DNA from: JBHAEP01 sp041855665
Lineage (GTDB): Bacteria; Patescibacteriota; Saccharimonadia; Saccharimonadales; Saccharimonadaceae
Direction of reading: 5' to 3'
Assembly (NCBI GenBank): GCA_041855665.1
Contig: JBHAEP010000044.1
Coordinates: forward strand, 1 to 20,794
DNA: 20,794 nt
The position numbers were made by a program, and so were the translations under genes. Position 1 is the first letter of the stretch; every line of letters begins with the position of its first letter. This document shows, piece by piece, positions 12,598-20,040 of the stretch. The notes under the pieces are model-generated. The model was not told the origin of the DNA, ran no database searches, and saw only the letters and a program-made list of their open reading frames with translations.

Positions 12598-13536
12598 CTA
12601 TCCTTCGATTTTCATTGTTAATGCTCGGTAAAGTAGTGCACCAAGACCAGCACCGATTAGGGTTCCAAAGATTACTTCTAGACCTAGTCGGCTTGAAGGA
12701 GTTTCTTTTACTTCGCTTGACTGTCCTGTTACTTCAGAAGCTACCTTTTCTGTACTAACAAGTGCCACTGCAGGGTTTAGGGTTGCGCCCTTAACAAATA
12801 GTGAAGATGGAATGTTGCTAGTATCGTTAATAGCTTTTGTTTGTTCTTCTGAGCTCATTCCTTGGATTCGAGTCTGGAAGTTTGTAGTTTCGGCTTGCTG
12901 TAGAGTTGAAAGTAGGCTAGCTGAGATTACGATTGCGATTGAAAGGGAAAGACCAATACCCAAGGCTTTGCTTAGTCCGCTAAGTTCTAGGCGGCTAACT
13001 ACTGCAATCAATCCAAAGATGAACACAGCAGTACCAACTAGTTCGATTGCCATTGTGCTGAAGTTGAAATTTCCGAAATTACTAAAGTCGAAAGCTAGAG
13101 ATCCAGACGCTAGTCCGTTGATGATTAGGAATGCTAGCATTGCACCGATAAATTGAGCTACGAAGTAGAAAGGTAGCATGATTGGCTTTAGTTTTCCAGC
13201 GACCCAAAGACCAAAGCTAACAGCTGGGTTTAGGTGTGCGCCAGAAATTGCGCCGATCGCAAGAACCATAATCGTCACAGTTAGACCTACGTAAAGAGCT
13301 GCAGTTTCTTGTAGTGTAGTGAAAGCTACAAGAGTTAGGATTGCAGTTCCAATTACTTCAGCTACTACGATTTGCCATAGGTTTTTAGGTAGTGTATTTG
13401 AAGCAGAGTTTTTGTCTGCGATCTTTTGAGTTTTAATCGCTGCTGTTTCTTCTACTGAAGAGTTTGAAACGATTTTTGTCACAGTGCTTTTTGCAGCTGC
13501 TTTCTTTTTCGAATTAGACGCTTTTTTAGTCGCCAT
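12598..13536 (-). CDS. Aquaporin / MIP-family channel with unusual extensions
   Basis: 312 residues; major intrinsic proteins are usually 230-280. Residues 1-50 are a Lys/Ala/Ser-rich cytoplasmic tail (KKASNSKKKAAAKS), resembling a histone-H1-type basic tail. The channel starts at about 52 (WQIVVAEVIGTAILTLVAF). The first half-helix motif is SGAHLNPAV (NPA at 103-105), the second KGATLNPAV (NPA at 254-256). Between helix 5 (about 191-209) and the second NPA lies an insertion of about 40 polar residues, and another polar stretch of about 25 follows it. The residue after the second NPA is Val257, where nearly all MIPs carry the arginine of the ar/R selectivity filter. Strong ribosome site AAGGAGG (13548-13542). 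Likely conducts water or small neutral solutes, but selectivity should differ from classical aquaporins. Confidence 0.9.
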   Translation of the reverse strand: MATKKASNSKKKAAAKSTVTKIVSNSSVEETAAIKTQKIADKNSASNTLPKNLWQIVVAEVIGTAILTLVAFTTLQETAALYVGLTVTIMVLAIGAISGAHLNPAVSFGLWVAGKLKPIMLPFYFVAQFIGAMLAFLIINGLASGSLAFDFSNFGNFNFSTMAIELVGTAVFIFGLIAVVSRLELSGLSKALGIGLSLSIAIVISASLLSTLQQAETTNFQTRIQGMSSEEQTKAINDTSNIPSSLFVKGATLNPAVALVSTEKVASEVTGQSSEVKETPSSRLGLEVIFGTLIGAGLGALLYRALTMKIEG

Positions 13537-13564
13537 ATATCCTCCTTATGATTATATTAAGGTT

Positions 13565-13573
13565 ATTATAGCA
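13565..13573 (-). promoter_or_regulatory. Aquaporin gene extended -10 promoter
   Basis: Minus strand TGcTATAAT (13573-13565), predicted +1 about 13558, 22-nt leader with AAGGAGG. Confidence 0.7.
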
Positions 13574-13582
13574 TACAAAAAG

Positions 13583-13591
13583 TGGTATAAT
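13583..13591 (+). promoter_or_regulatory. Promoter of the 13600-pheS unit
   Basis: TGgTATAAT (13583-13591). Predicted +1 about 13598, 2 bases before the ATG at 13600. Divergent from the aquaporin promoter, with the two -10 boxes 15 bp apart. Confidence 0.7.
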
Positions 13592-13599
13592 ATAAATAT

Positions 13600-13854
13600 A
13601 TGGCATTATTTGTAAATAAGAACGACAACCGCAGCGAACTACAGCGCCGCATAGAGGCCGAGATTCGTGAAAAGGCAAAAAACAAACCGCAAATGGATTT
13701 TGATGATCATGACGGAGTTGAGGATTCAGCTTTTGTTGATGGAACTAAGCAGACTTCTAGTATTCTTTGGGCTTGGATTTTGGTGATAATTTTAGGTATT
13801 GGTGCGGTTGCGTTTTTGATTGGTGTGGCGATGCGTCGAAACGGAGTTTTTTAA
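13600..13854 (+). CDS. Small single-span membrane protein upstream of pheS
   Basis: 84 residues, not recognised. The polar N-terminus contains a charged amphipathic helix (NRSELQRRIEAEIREKAKNK, 10-29), then an acidic patch (DFDDHDGVED, 33-42), one transmembrane helix (about 54-76) and a short basic end (MRRNGVF). This is the layout of a tail-anchored protein with a cytosolic N-terminus. Its TAA is followed with no gap by the pheS ATG, so the two are co-transcribed and probably translationally coupled. The start is leaderless. It may simply donate a promoter to pheS, or act at the membrane in something linked to translation; neither is shown. Confidence 0.75.
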   Translation: MALFVNKNDNRSELQRRIEAEIREKAKNKPQMDFDDHDGVEDSAFVDGTKQTSSILWAWILVIILGIGAVAFLIGVAMRRNGVF

Positions 13855-14904
13855 ATGAACGACATGATTTTAAAGGTCAAGCAAGAACTTTTAGATAAAA
13901 TTAAAAATTTAGAAAACCCAAGAGATATATTGAAGGATTCCAGACTTAAATCTCTTTATGGGCAAATATCTAAAGTAGATCCTAGCGAACGAGCTAGTTT
14001 TGGCAAAGCTGTAAATGATTTAAAGAATGAAATTCAGGATATAGTCGCTCAAGCTGAGGAATCTAGTGCTGATGAAAAACTTGGATTTATAGATGTAACT
14101 GCGCCTCGAGATATAAATAGTCCTGCACCGCAATTTTTATCATCAGAAAATGGCTCTAAACATCCTTTAATGACCGAAATTGAGATTATCGATGGAATTT
14201 TTCAACGAATGGGCTTCAAGGTTGAGGACTCTCGTGAAATAGATGATCAATATCATATGTTTGAGAGTCTAAACTTTCCGAAAAATCATCCGGCTCGAGA
14301 TGATTATGACACTTTCATGACAAATGAGGTTGATAAGCTTGGCGATCGATTTATTGCTCCAGCTCACACCAGTACGATGCAAAACCGAATCTTGAGAAAA
14401 TATCATGATGATTTGATTGCTGGCGGCGAGATTGCTGCTATAGTGTCTGATCGAGTTTTTCGAAATGAGGATTTGGATGCGCGTCATGAACACACTTTCT
14501 ATCAAGTGGAAGGTGTCTATGTGGCTAAAGGTGTTAACGTGGGTAACTTAGTGGCGACACTAAAAGAATTTCTGCAGGAATATTATGGTAAAAAACTGCA
14601 AGTTCGAGTTAATCCATTTTATTTTCCATTTACTGAACCAAGTTTTGAATTCGCTCTTAGTTGTCCGTTTTGTGAAGGTAACGACCCTAACTGTAAGGTC
14701 TGTAGTGGCGAAGGTTGGGTGGAGTTGCTCGGGTGTGGTATGATTCATCCAAATGTACTGGGTGCAGCCGGGATTGACGCCAATGAATACACTGGATTTG
14801 CTTTTGGTTGTGGCGTAGACAGGTTGGTTATGATGAAACATAACATCGAAGATGTGCGTCATTTTGAAAGTGGCAAACTTGATTTCTTGAGACAGTTTAA
14901 ATAG
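13855..14904 (+). CDS. pheS: Phenylalanine-tRNA ligase alpha subunit
   Basis: Catalytic subunit of the alpha2-beta2 class II PheRS, charging tRNA-Phe. 349 residues, normal length. N-terminal coiled-coil tRNA-binding arm (about 1-85), then the catalytic domain from HPLMTEIEIIDGIFQRMGF. Motif 2 is FRNEDLDARHEHTFYQVEGV, motif 3 GFAFGCGVDRLVMMKHNIEDVR; FTEPSFEF and GCGMIHPNVL line the active site. A four-cysteine knuckle C270-x2-C273 ... C280-x2-C283 is inserted before WVELLGCG, a known variant in many bacterial PheS proteins and probably zinc-binding. No strong Shine-Dalgarno (CGGAG about 10 bases upstream), in keeping with coupling to the preceding gene. pheT is not next: two orphan genes intervene. 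Confidence 0.97.
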   Translation: MNDMILKVKQELLDKIKNLENPRDILKDSRLKSLYGQISKVDPSERASFGKAVNDLKNEIQDIVAQAEESSADEKLGFIDVTAPRDINSPAPQFLSSENGSKHPLMTEIEIIDGIFQRMGFKVEDSREIDDQYHMFESLNFPKNHPARDDYDTFMTNEVDKLGDRFIAPAHTSTMQNRILRKYHDDLIAGGEIAAIVSDRVFRNEDLDARHEHTFYQVEGVYVAKGVNVGNLVATLKEFLQEYYGKKLQVRVNPFYFPFTEPSFEFALSCPFCEGNDPNCKVCSGEGWVELLGCGMIHPNVLGAAGIDANEYTGFAFGCGVDRLVMMKHNIEDVRHFESGKLDFLRQFK

Positions 14905-14906
14905 GC

Positions 14907-14935
14907 TTGATATTTACCAGAGTACGTGGTATAAT
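14907..14935 (+). promoter_or_regulatory. Promoter of the 15003 orphan gene
   Basis: TTGATA (14907-14912), 17-bp spacer, TGgTATAAT (14927-14935): both a good -35 and an extended -10, among the strongest in the window. Predicted +1 about 14942. Confidence 0.85.
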
Positions 14936-14944
14936 TATATACAT

Positions 14945-14984
14945 ACTCATTTGTTCTGCTAGTCATTCGAGACGGTAGGTGAGT
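14945..14984 (+). promoter_or_regulatory. 5'-terminal leader stem, copy 1
   Basis: ACTCA (14945-14949) pairs with TGAGT (14980-14984), enclosing a CTGC/GTAG and GTC/GAC inner stem. It starts 3 nt after the predicted +1. GGAGG (14994-14998) follows 4 bases before the ATG at 15003. Confidence 0.6.
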
Positions 14985-15002
14985 CTTTTCGACGGAGGTA
15001 TC

Positions 15003-15467
15003 ATGTCGAACGAACATTTCAATCTGGTAAATGAATCCGGTAACACCGAGGAAGAAATCAACGCGGTTGTTAATCCACTCTCTGAGAAGATTAGCGGCGA
15101 TGATTTGATCGATGCACCCGACATTGACTCTTACGAAGGTGAGCTCGGCGACGTATCGCGTATCGAGGTTTCTGTGAAGAGGGCCTGCTTCTTCTCCGAA
15201 GATGACAAGCTGTTGTTTATTTCTCCGCACTCAATCACTCCAGGAGAAAACAACACCCCGGCAAGCTATCTCGAATCAACGGATTATGCGTTGAAAAACT
15301 GTGGCGCATCCAAGCTGCTTCGCGAGGCGATTGTCCGCAACCTGTCATACGGTGTACCTGTTTACATCTTGACTCGTCGCAAGAAGGATATTGAACTCCT
15401 CGGTTCCGTATTTCAGGAATCATTCGACAGCGCCGACAATGGATGGCACGGTATGATTCACATCTAA
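15003..15467 (+). CDS. GC-richer orphan protein between pheS and pheT (1)
   Basis: 154 residues, family not recognised, no signal peptide or membrane helix. Acidic first third (EESTEEE-like, residues 1-50, with IDAPDIDSYEGELGD), then a mixed alpha/beta part: VSVKRACFFSEDDKLLFIS, a helix SKLLREAIVRNLSYG, and VPVYILTRRKKDIELLG. Codons often end in C or G, unlike the AT-rich neighbours. ATG 15003 is preferred to the upstream TTG at 14982 because GGAGG lies between them. It has its own strong promoter, structured leader and terminator, breaking the usual pheS-pheT operon. The combination suggests a highly expressed protein; whether it was acquired or merely codon-optimised cannot be told here. 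Confidence 0.75.
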   Translation: MSNEHFNLVNESGNTEEEINAVVNPLSEKISGDDLIDAPDIDSYEGELGDVSRIEVSVKRACFFSEDDKLLFISPHSITPGENNTPASYLESTDYALKNCGASKLLREAIVRNLSYGVPVYILTRRKKDIELLGSVFQESFDSADNGWHGMIHI

Positions 15468-15480
15468 TTTACCAGCTAAG

Positions 15481-15514
15481 CCCGTAAATCACTAGTGGTT
15501 TACGGGTTTTTCTT
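15481..15514 (+). terminator. Terminator after the 15003 gene
   Basis: cccgtaaa (15481-15488) / tttacggg (15499-15506), followed by TTTTTCTTTT. Confidence 0.85.
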
Positions 15515-15543
15515 TTGCAATATTTTAAATAGAATGGTATAAT
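15515..15543 (+). promoter_or_regulatory. Promoter of the 15602 orphan gene
   Basis: TTGCAA (15515-15520), 17-bp spacer, TGgTATAAT (15535-15543). Predicted +1 about 15550. It directly abuts the preceding terminator. Confidence 0.83.
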
Positions 15544-15550
15544 AATATAT

Positions 15551-15584
15551 ACTCATTGTCATACGTCAGTAGGGCGTAGTGAGT
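15551..15584 (+). promoter_or_regulatory. 5'-terminal leader stem, copy 2
   Basis: ACTCA (15551-15555) pairs with TGAGT (15580-15584), with inner TACG (15562-15565) / CGTA (15575-15578). It starts one nt after the predicted +1 and is followed by AGGAGG before the ATG at 15602. Same outer stem sequence as the leader at 14945. Confidence 0.62.
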
Positions 15585-15601
15585 CAAACCTAGGAGGCTA
15601 C

Positions 15602-16108
15602 ATGTCTACCAAGGAAGAACCTTACAAGTTGTTTGATGTCGCATGTCTTCTCAGTGAGAGTGAGGATATTCAGATTCCGATTGTGATGCCTTCGGAGATC
15701 CCCAATCCCAACAAGTTTACGATCGTTAATTATGATGATCTGACTGGCAAGATTGAGGAATTGTCCTGCCCGCGAATTGTTCGAGTGGAATTGACCGAAA
15801 AGGGTCTTTTCATGATGGACAACTACGGCAACGTTCAGGTGTTTCTTGATCCAGAAAAGATTTACGGACCCAGCGGTGATGTAACAGCTTTTGGCTTTTA
15901 TGTTATGCGTCAGTCTGGCGTGAATCTTTCAATCCTGGATGATGGCTTGAGCGAGCGAGAAAAGTACGGTCATGATTCGATCATCTTTAGCCGTGAGTAC
16001 ACCGAGCTAGATGAAACTGTCGATTATGAATACATACTTTTTGGTCATGAAGTTAATTCTTCAGCTGACGCCTGGGCTTTTATTTTACCAAAGCATCTTC
16101 GCGACTGA
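15602..16108 (+). CDS. GC-richer orphan protein between pheS and pheT (2)
   Basis: 168 residues, family not recognised, no membrane segment or signal peptide, acidic overall. Segments that look like a beta-rich fold: PRIVRVELTEKGLFMMDNYGNVQVFLDP (about 58-85), DVTAFGFYVMRQSGVNLSIL, and the C-terminal YEYILFGHEVNSSADAWAFILP. Codon choice is GC-richer than the flanking genes, as in the genes at 15003 and 3799. No convincing sequence similarity to the 15003 protein, although the two share promoter type and leader stem. ATG 15602 follows AGGAGG. It has its own terminator, so pheT is transcribed separately. Function unknown. Confidence 0.75.
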   Translation: MSTKEEPYKLFDVACLLSESEDIQIPIVMPSEIPNPNKFTIVNYDDLTGKIEELSCPRIVRVELTEKGLFMMDNYGNVQVFLDPEKIYGPSGDVTAFGFYVMRQSGVNLSILDDGLSEREKYGHDSIIFSREYTELDETVDYEYILFGHEVNSSADAWAFILPKHLRD

Positions 16109-16142
16109 CCTTTAAGCATCGGCATTTAAACTGCCCGCGTGG

Positions 16143-16181
16143 CGCCCGTGAAAGTTATTTTTGCGGGCGTCTTTAATTTTT
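16143..16181 (+). terminator. Terminator after the 15602 gene
   Basis: cgcccgt (16143-16149) / gcgggcg (16163-16169) with one wobble, 13-nt loop, T-rich tail. Confidence 0.75.
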
Positions 16182-16209
16182 ACTCAAGGATTATTTTTTA
16201 TCTAAAAAA

Positions 16210-16218
16210 TGGTATAAT
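16210..16218 (+). promoter_or_regulatory. pheT extended -10 promoter
   Basis: TGgTATAAT (16210-16218). Predicted +1 about 16225, 4 bases before the ATG at 16229. Confidence 0.72.
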
Positions 16219-16228
16219 TAGTATCAGT

Positions 16229-18721
16229 ATGAAGATTAGCTTGAATGTGATAAAACAGTTTATAAACTTTGAATTACCTCCGATTGACGAGCTGACGGAG
16301 AAGATTAATAGCCAGTTGGGTGTAATTGAAGAGGTTGTTAATTTAAATAAGAAGTACGGTGGTGCAAAAATCGTGCGGGTTGTTGAGTGTGAAAAACATC
16401 CGGACGCAGATAGGTTGAGTGTTACGAAAATTTACGACGGCGGTGTTATTGATGGCGTGCCTCGAGATGAAAATGGGTTAGTGCGGGTTGTCTGTGGTGC
16501 GCCAAATGTTCACGCTGGAATGTTGGCGGTTTGGTTGCCGCCAAAAAGTGTAGTTCCGGCAACCTTCAATGATGAAGAACCTTTTGTTTTGGACGCTAGG
16601 AAATTACGTGGAGTCTTAAGTCAGGGTATGTTGGCCGCAAGTGACGAGCTTGATATTGGTTCGGATCACGAAGGGATAATCGACATAAAACCTATAGAGG
16701 TTGGCGTGGATAAAGCTGAAGATTTCCAGGCTGGTAAAAGTTTTGCTGAAGTTTTTGGCTTAGACGACTATGTGATTGACATTGAAAACAAGATGTTTAC
16801 CCATAGGCCGGATTTATTTGGGCACCTAGGTGTGGCTCGGGAGATTGCTGGAATTTTTGGCCATAAGTTTGAAAATCCTGATTTTTATCAAAAAATGCCA
16901 ATTTTTTCTGAGGCTGAAGGTTTGAGTCTTGAAGTTTTTAATGAAACTAATGGTGGGTCAGCTCGTTTTTGTGCGGTTGCTTTTTCTGGGGTTAAAGTTC
17001 AGCCGAGTCCTCTATGGTTTCAGTGTGAACTTGTCTCGATGGGTGCAAAGCCGATAAATAATATCGTCGATATCACTAATTATTTGATGCTTATCACTGC
17101 TCAGCCAACTCATGCTTACGACTACGATAAAATTAGTGGAGCGAAGATTGGCGTTAGGTTCGCGAAGGAAGGCGAGAAGGCAAAGCTGTTAAATCAGAAG
17201 GAATATGTTTTGTCTAGCGATGATTTGGTTATTGCCGATAACTCCGGTGTTGTTGGCTTGGCTGGAATCATGGGCGGATTGGATTCTGAAGTTTCTGATG
17301 AAACCAAAAATATTATTCTAGAGGTTGCGAATTTTAATATGTACACTCTTCGCAAAACTGCAATGAGGCACGGTATATTTACCGATGCTTTGACGAGGTT
17401 TAATAAAGGTCAATCTGTTAGTCAGGTGCCGTATGTTTTAGATTTTGCTAGCGAGTTCTTAGGTATTTTGAGTGGAGCGCATCAAGCTAGTGAAGTTTTT
17501 GATCTTGGCGAAACTAGTGAAATTACTCGAAATATTGATGTTGATGTGAAATTTATCAATGAACGACTTGGGTCAAATCTTTCTGCTGATGAGATTTCTA
17601 CTTTGCTTGAGAATGTTAATTTCAAGGTGGAGGTTGATAGTGACAATTTGAATATTGCCGTTCCTTTTTGGAGGACGGATATTGAGCTAAATGAGGATAT
17701 CGTTGAAGAGGTGGGGCGACTTTATGGTTTTGATAAATTACCTGTTGAGCTTCCGCGAAAGTCTATCGCTATTGCAAAACCTAATGCTAGGCGGGAATTG
17801 AAGTCAAGAATCCGTGGGTTGATGTCAGCTTTTGGGGCTAATGAATCTCTGCAGTATAGTTTTGTTCATTCTGATGTTATTAAAAAATCTGGACAAGATG
17901 TCAAGAAAGCGTTTGCATTAAGCAATGCTTTGAGCCCAGATCTACAAAACTATCGACTTAGTGTTTTGCCGAGTATTCTTCAGGGTGCTTATTCTAATAT
18001 TCGAGCTGGCCACGATGAGTTTGTTATTTATGAATTTGGCAAGGCGCATAATCTTGATTACGGATTTGATGCTGAGGATTTACCGATTGAAAAGAACTTC
18101 TTTGATGGTGTATTTGTCTCTAAAAATCAAGTCAATGGGGCGCCATTTTATCAGGCTAGATTGTATGTTTTTGAGGTTTTGAAAAGACTTGGGGTTGATG
18201 TTGAGTTTGATGTTTTAGGTGAATCTGATTATGACTCTCAGGCCCTGGCTGTTTTTAATCCAAATAGAACTGCGACGGTGAAAATTAACGGAGCGGTTCT
18301 TGGAGTGGTTGGTGAGTTGAAATCTAGTGTTCGCAGTAACTTCAAGCTGCCTGATTTTTGTGCTGGCTGGAGTATTGATGTTGATGTTTTGCTTGAATTT
18401 TCTAGCGAAAAAACCACAAGCTACAGGCCGCTTAGTAGGTATCCAGCGACTAATCGCGACATTTGCTTTAGAATTGACAGAACTGCTAAATACGGAGAAT
18501 TTGAGAAAATTATAAAGCGTTCTGTTGGCGATTTTGATCAGGTAGTGATTGATTATGAACTAATTGATATTTATCAGCCAGAAGATGACTCCAAGAAGCA
18601 AATAACCTTTAGGTTTACTATTATCCCTCAAGAGAAGACGCTGGATCGTAAAGAGATTAATGATATTCAAGAATCTATTACTCAGCGTGTTTTGGATAAT
18701 TTTTCGGCTGAAGTTCTTTAG
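16229..18721 (+). CDS. pheT: Phenylalanine-tRNA ligase beta subunit
   Basis: Structural, editing and tRNA-binding subunit of PheRS. 830 residues, typical. MKISLNVIKQFINFELP opening; EMAP/OB-type tRNA-binding domain about 39-160 (GGAKIVRVVECEKHPDADRL ... VVCGAPNVHAGM); B3/B4 editing region about 210-400 with GLAGIMGG; B5 domain about 405-480; class II-like core about 490-700; and C-terminal FDX-ACB anticodon-binding domain about 735-830 (YRPLSRYPATNRDICFRID ... ITFRFTIIPQEKTLDRKEIN). ATG 16229 is preferred to the in-frame upstream GTG at 16139, which lies in the preceding terminator, because the family N-terminus begins exactly here and a -10 box sits just before it. No Shine-Dalgarno. Separated from pheS by two orphan genes and given its own promoter. 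Confidence 0.97.
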   Translation: MKISLNVIKQFINFELPPIDELTEKINSQLGVIEEVVNLNKKYGGAKIVRVVECEKHPDADRLSVTKIYDGGVIDGVPRDENGLVRVVCGAPNVHAGMLAVWLPPKSVVPATFNDEEPFVLDARKLRGVLSQGMLAASDELDIGSDHEGIIDIKPIEVGVDKAEDFQAGKSFAEVFGLDDYVIDIENKMFTHRPDLFGHLGVAREIAGIFGHKFENPDFYQKMPIFSEAEGLSLEVFNETNGGSARFCAVAFSGVKVQPSPLWFQCELVSMGAKPINNIVDITNYLMLITAQPTHAYDYDKISGAKIGVRFAKEGEKAKLLNQKEYVLSSDDLVIADNSGVVGLAGIMGGLDSEVSDETKNIILEVANFNMYTLRKTAMRHGIFTDALTRFNKGQSVSQVPYVLDFASEFLGILSGAHQASEVFDLGETSEITRNIDVDVKFINERLGSNLSADEISTLLENVNFKVEVDSDNLNIAVPFWRTDIELNEDIVEEVGRLYGFDKLPVELPRKSIAIAKPNARRELKSRIRGLMSAFGANESLQYSFVHSDVIKKSGQDVKKAFALSNALSPDLQNYRLSVLPSILQGAYSNIRAGHDEFVIYEFGKAHNLDYGFDAEDLPIEKNFFDGVFVSKNQVNGAPFYQARLYVFEVLKRLGVDVEFDVLGESDYDSQALAVFNPNRTATVKINGAVLGVVGELKSSVRSNFKLPDFCAGWSIDVDVLLEFSSEKTTSYRPLSRYPATNRDICFRIDRTAKYGEFEKIIKRSVGDFDQVVIDYELIDIYQPEDDSKKQITFRFTIIPQEKTLDRKEINDIQESITQRVLDNFSAEVL

Positions 18722-18725
18722 GTTG

Positions 18726-18734
18726 TGTTATAAT
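18726..18734 (+). promoter_or_regulatory. NDH-2-like gene extended -10 promoter
   Basis: TGtTATAAT (18726-18734), just after the pheT stop. Predicted +1 about 18741, 29-nt leader with AGGAA before the ATG at 18770. Confidence 0.7.
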
Positions 18735-18769
18735 ATTTTTGTAATTAAATTAAAACAAATAGGAAAAAT

Positions 18770-19993
18770 ATGAACATTACTATTGTTGGCGGCGGTTTTG
18801 CTGGAGTTCGCTCAGCGCTACTTTTAGCTAAACAGAAGCGACATCAAATTACTTTAATAACAACGAGGGAATATTTTCAATTCAATGCCACGATGTATGA
18901 GGTTGCAACCGGTGGCGCTCATGAACAGGCCTGGATTCCTCTTGGTCAGATTTTTGATGGTGTCGAGAATGTTCAAATTATACTAGATCGTATTCAGTCT
19001 ATCGATAAGAAAAAGCAAATTCTAGTATCTGTTGATGGCAAAGAATATAAGTATGAGAACCTTATTTTATCTATGGGTTCAACGACTACTTATTTTGGCA
19101 TCAAGGGAATGGAAGAGAATTCGTTCGGGATTAAAACATATAATGAAATCGCGACGCTTAAAAAACATCTTTACGAAATGGCAGAGAAAAATAAGCGATT
19201 TGGTGAGCGAATTGCGATTATTGGCGGCGGTCCGACTGGCGTGGAGTTGGCAGCGGTTTTTCCGGAATATTTGGAGCATTTGGCGAAACGATTCAACTTG
19301 CCGAAGCAGGATACTAAAGTTGTTTTGATTGAGGCAGCGCCGAGATTGACGCCGATGACGACGCCGCATTCTTCTAAAATTTTGAAGCGGCGAGTTGAGA
19401 AATTTGGCGTAGAAGTTTACCTGGAGACGCCAGTTTCTTCAGTAACAAAAAAAGGAATTGAGATTCCGAATACATTGAGATGTATCCCTCCAAATATCAG
19501 CGAGGAAAACGCTAAGAAAATCGATTTGAGTCCGACGAAAATTTTACCAACTGAAACGGTGATTTGGACTTCTGGTGTAGCGAATAATCCGTTCTTTAAG
19601 GAAAATGGATTTAAGTTGGCAAAAAATGGTAAGGTTGAAATTGACGAATATTTGCAATCTGAGGGAATTTATATTCTAGGAGACAACGCGGCGACGCCTT
19701 ACAGTGGGTTGGCGCAGGTAGCCTTGAGTGATGCAGAGTATGTGGCTAAGGATATTTTAGCCAGAGATAAAGGTCAGGAACGACCTAGGTATGAGCCAAA
19801 GTTACCAATTATGATTATGCCAGTCGGTAAAAACTGGGCTTTAATGGAATATAAAAAGTTCCGTGGTCATGGATGGCATATCGGAATTATCCGAAAGGTG
19901 GCTGAGCTTGGTCTTTATATGAAACTTTTACCGTTCAAGCGTGCGGTTGTTCGCTGGTACAGTCAGAGTCAGAAAGAAGAGGATTATTTTTAA
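18770..19993 (+). CDS. Type II NADH dehydrogenase-like flavoprotein
   Basis: 407-residue FAD/NAD(P)H-binding oxidoreductase of the two-dinucleotide-binding-domain superfamily, best matching single-subunit NADH:quinone oxidoreductase (NDH-2). FAD-binding GGGFAG at 7-12; NADH-binding IIGGGPTGVELA at 150-161; LILSMGSTTTYFGIKGM between them; C-terminal FAD contact YILGDNAATPYSGLAQVALSDAE (from about 301). The C-terminal 50 residues contain a basic, partly hydrophobic helix (LGLYMKLLPFKRAVVRWYSQ) suited to peripheral membrane attachment. It would pass electrons from NADH to quinone without pumping protons. Many episymbiotic Saccharibacteria lack a respiratory chain, so its role may be NAD+ regeneration or oxygen removal. 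A ferredoxin/NAD(P) reductase-type role is the main alternative. Confidence 0.88.
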   Translation: MNITIVGGGFAGVRSALLLAKQKRHQITLITTREYFQFNATMYEVATGGAHEQAWIPLGQIFDGVENVQIILDRIQSIDKKKQILVSVDGKEYKYENLILSMGSTTTYFGIKGMEENSFGIKTYNEIATLKKHLYEMAEKNKRFGERIAIIGGGPTGVELAAVFPEYLEHLAKRFNLPKQDTKVVLIEAAPRLTPMTTPHSSKILKRRVEKFGVEVYLETPVSSVTKKGIEIPNTLRCIPPNISEENAKKIDLSPTKILPTETVIWTSGVANNPFFKENGFKLAKNGKVEIDEYLQSEGIYILGDNAATPYSGLAQVALSDAEYVAKDILARDKGQERPRYEPKLPIMIMPVGKNWALMEYKKFRGHGWHIGIIRKVAELGLYMKLLPFKRAVVRWYSQSQKEEDYF

Positions 19994-20005
19994 GATTTAA
20001 TTTAA

Positions 20006-20040
20006 AACCCCGCAATCTAAAGAAGCATGCGGGGTTGTTT
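20006..20040. terminator. Bidirectional terminator
   Basis: 9-bp stem aaccccgca (20006-20014) / tgcggggtt (20028-20036), 13-nt loop; GTTT on the plus side, TTTTAAATT on the minus side. Serves both the NDH-2-like gene and the minus-strand gene ending at 20041. Confidence 0.82.

Noticed and set aside
13544..13562. CCTTA/TAAGG inverted repeat covering the aquaporin Shine-Dalgarno, a possible riboregulator.
   Set aside because: The predicted transcription start (13558) lies within one arm, so most of that arm would not be in the mRNA.
14905..16228. Insertion sequence or integrative element between pheS and pheT.
   Set aside because: No transposase, integrase, terminal inverted repeats or target-site duplication could be seen; only two orphan genes with their own signals.
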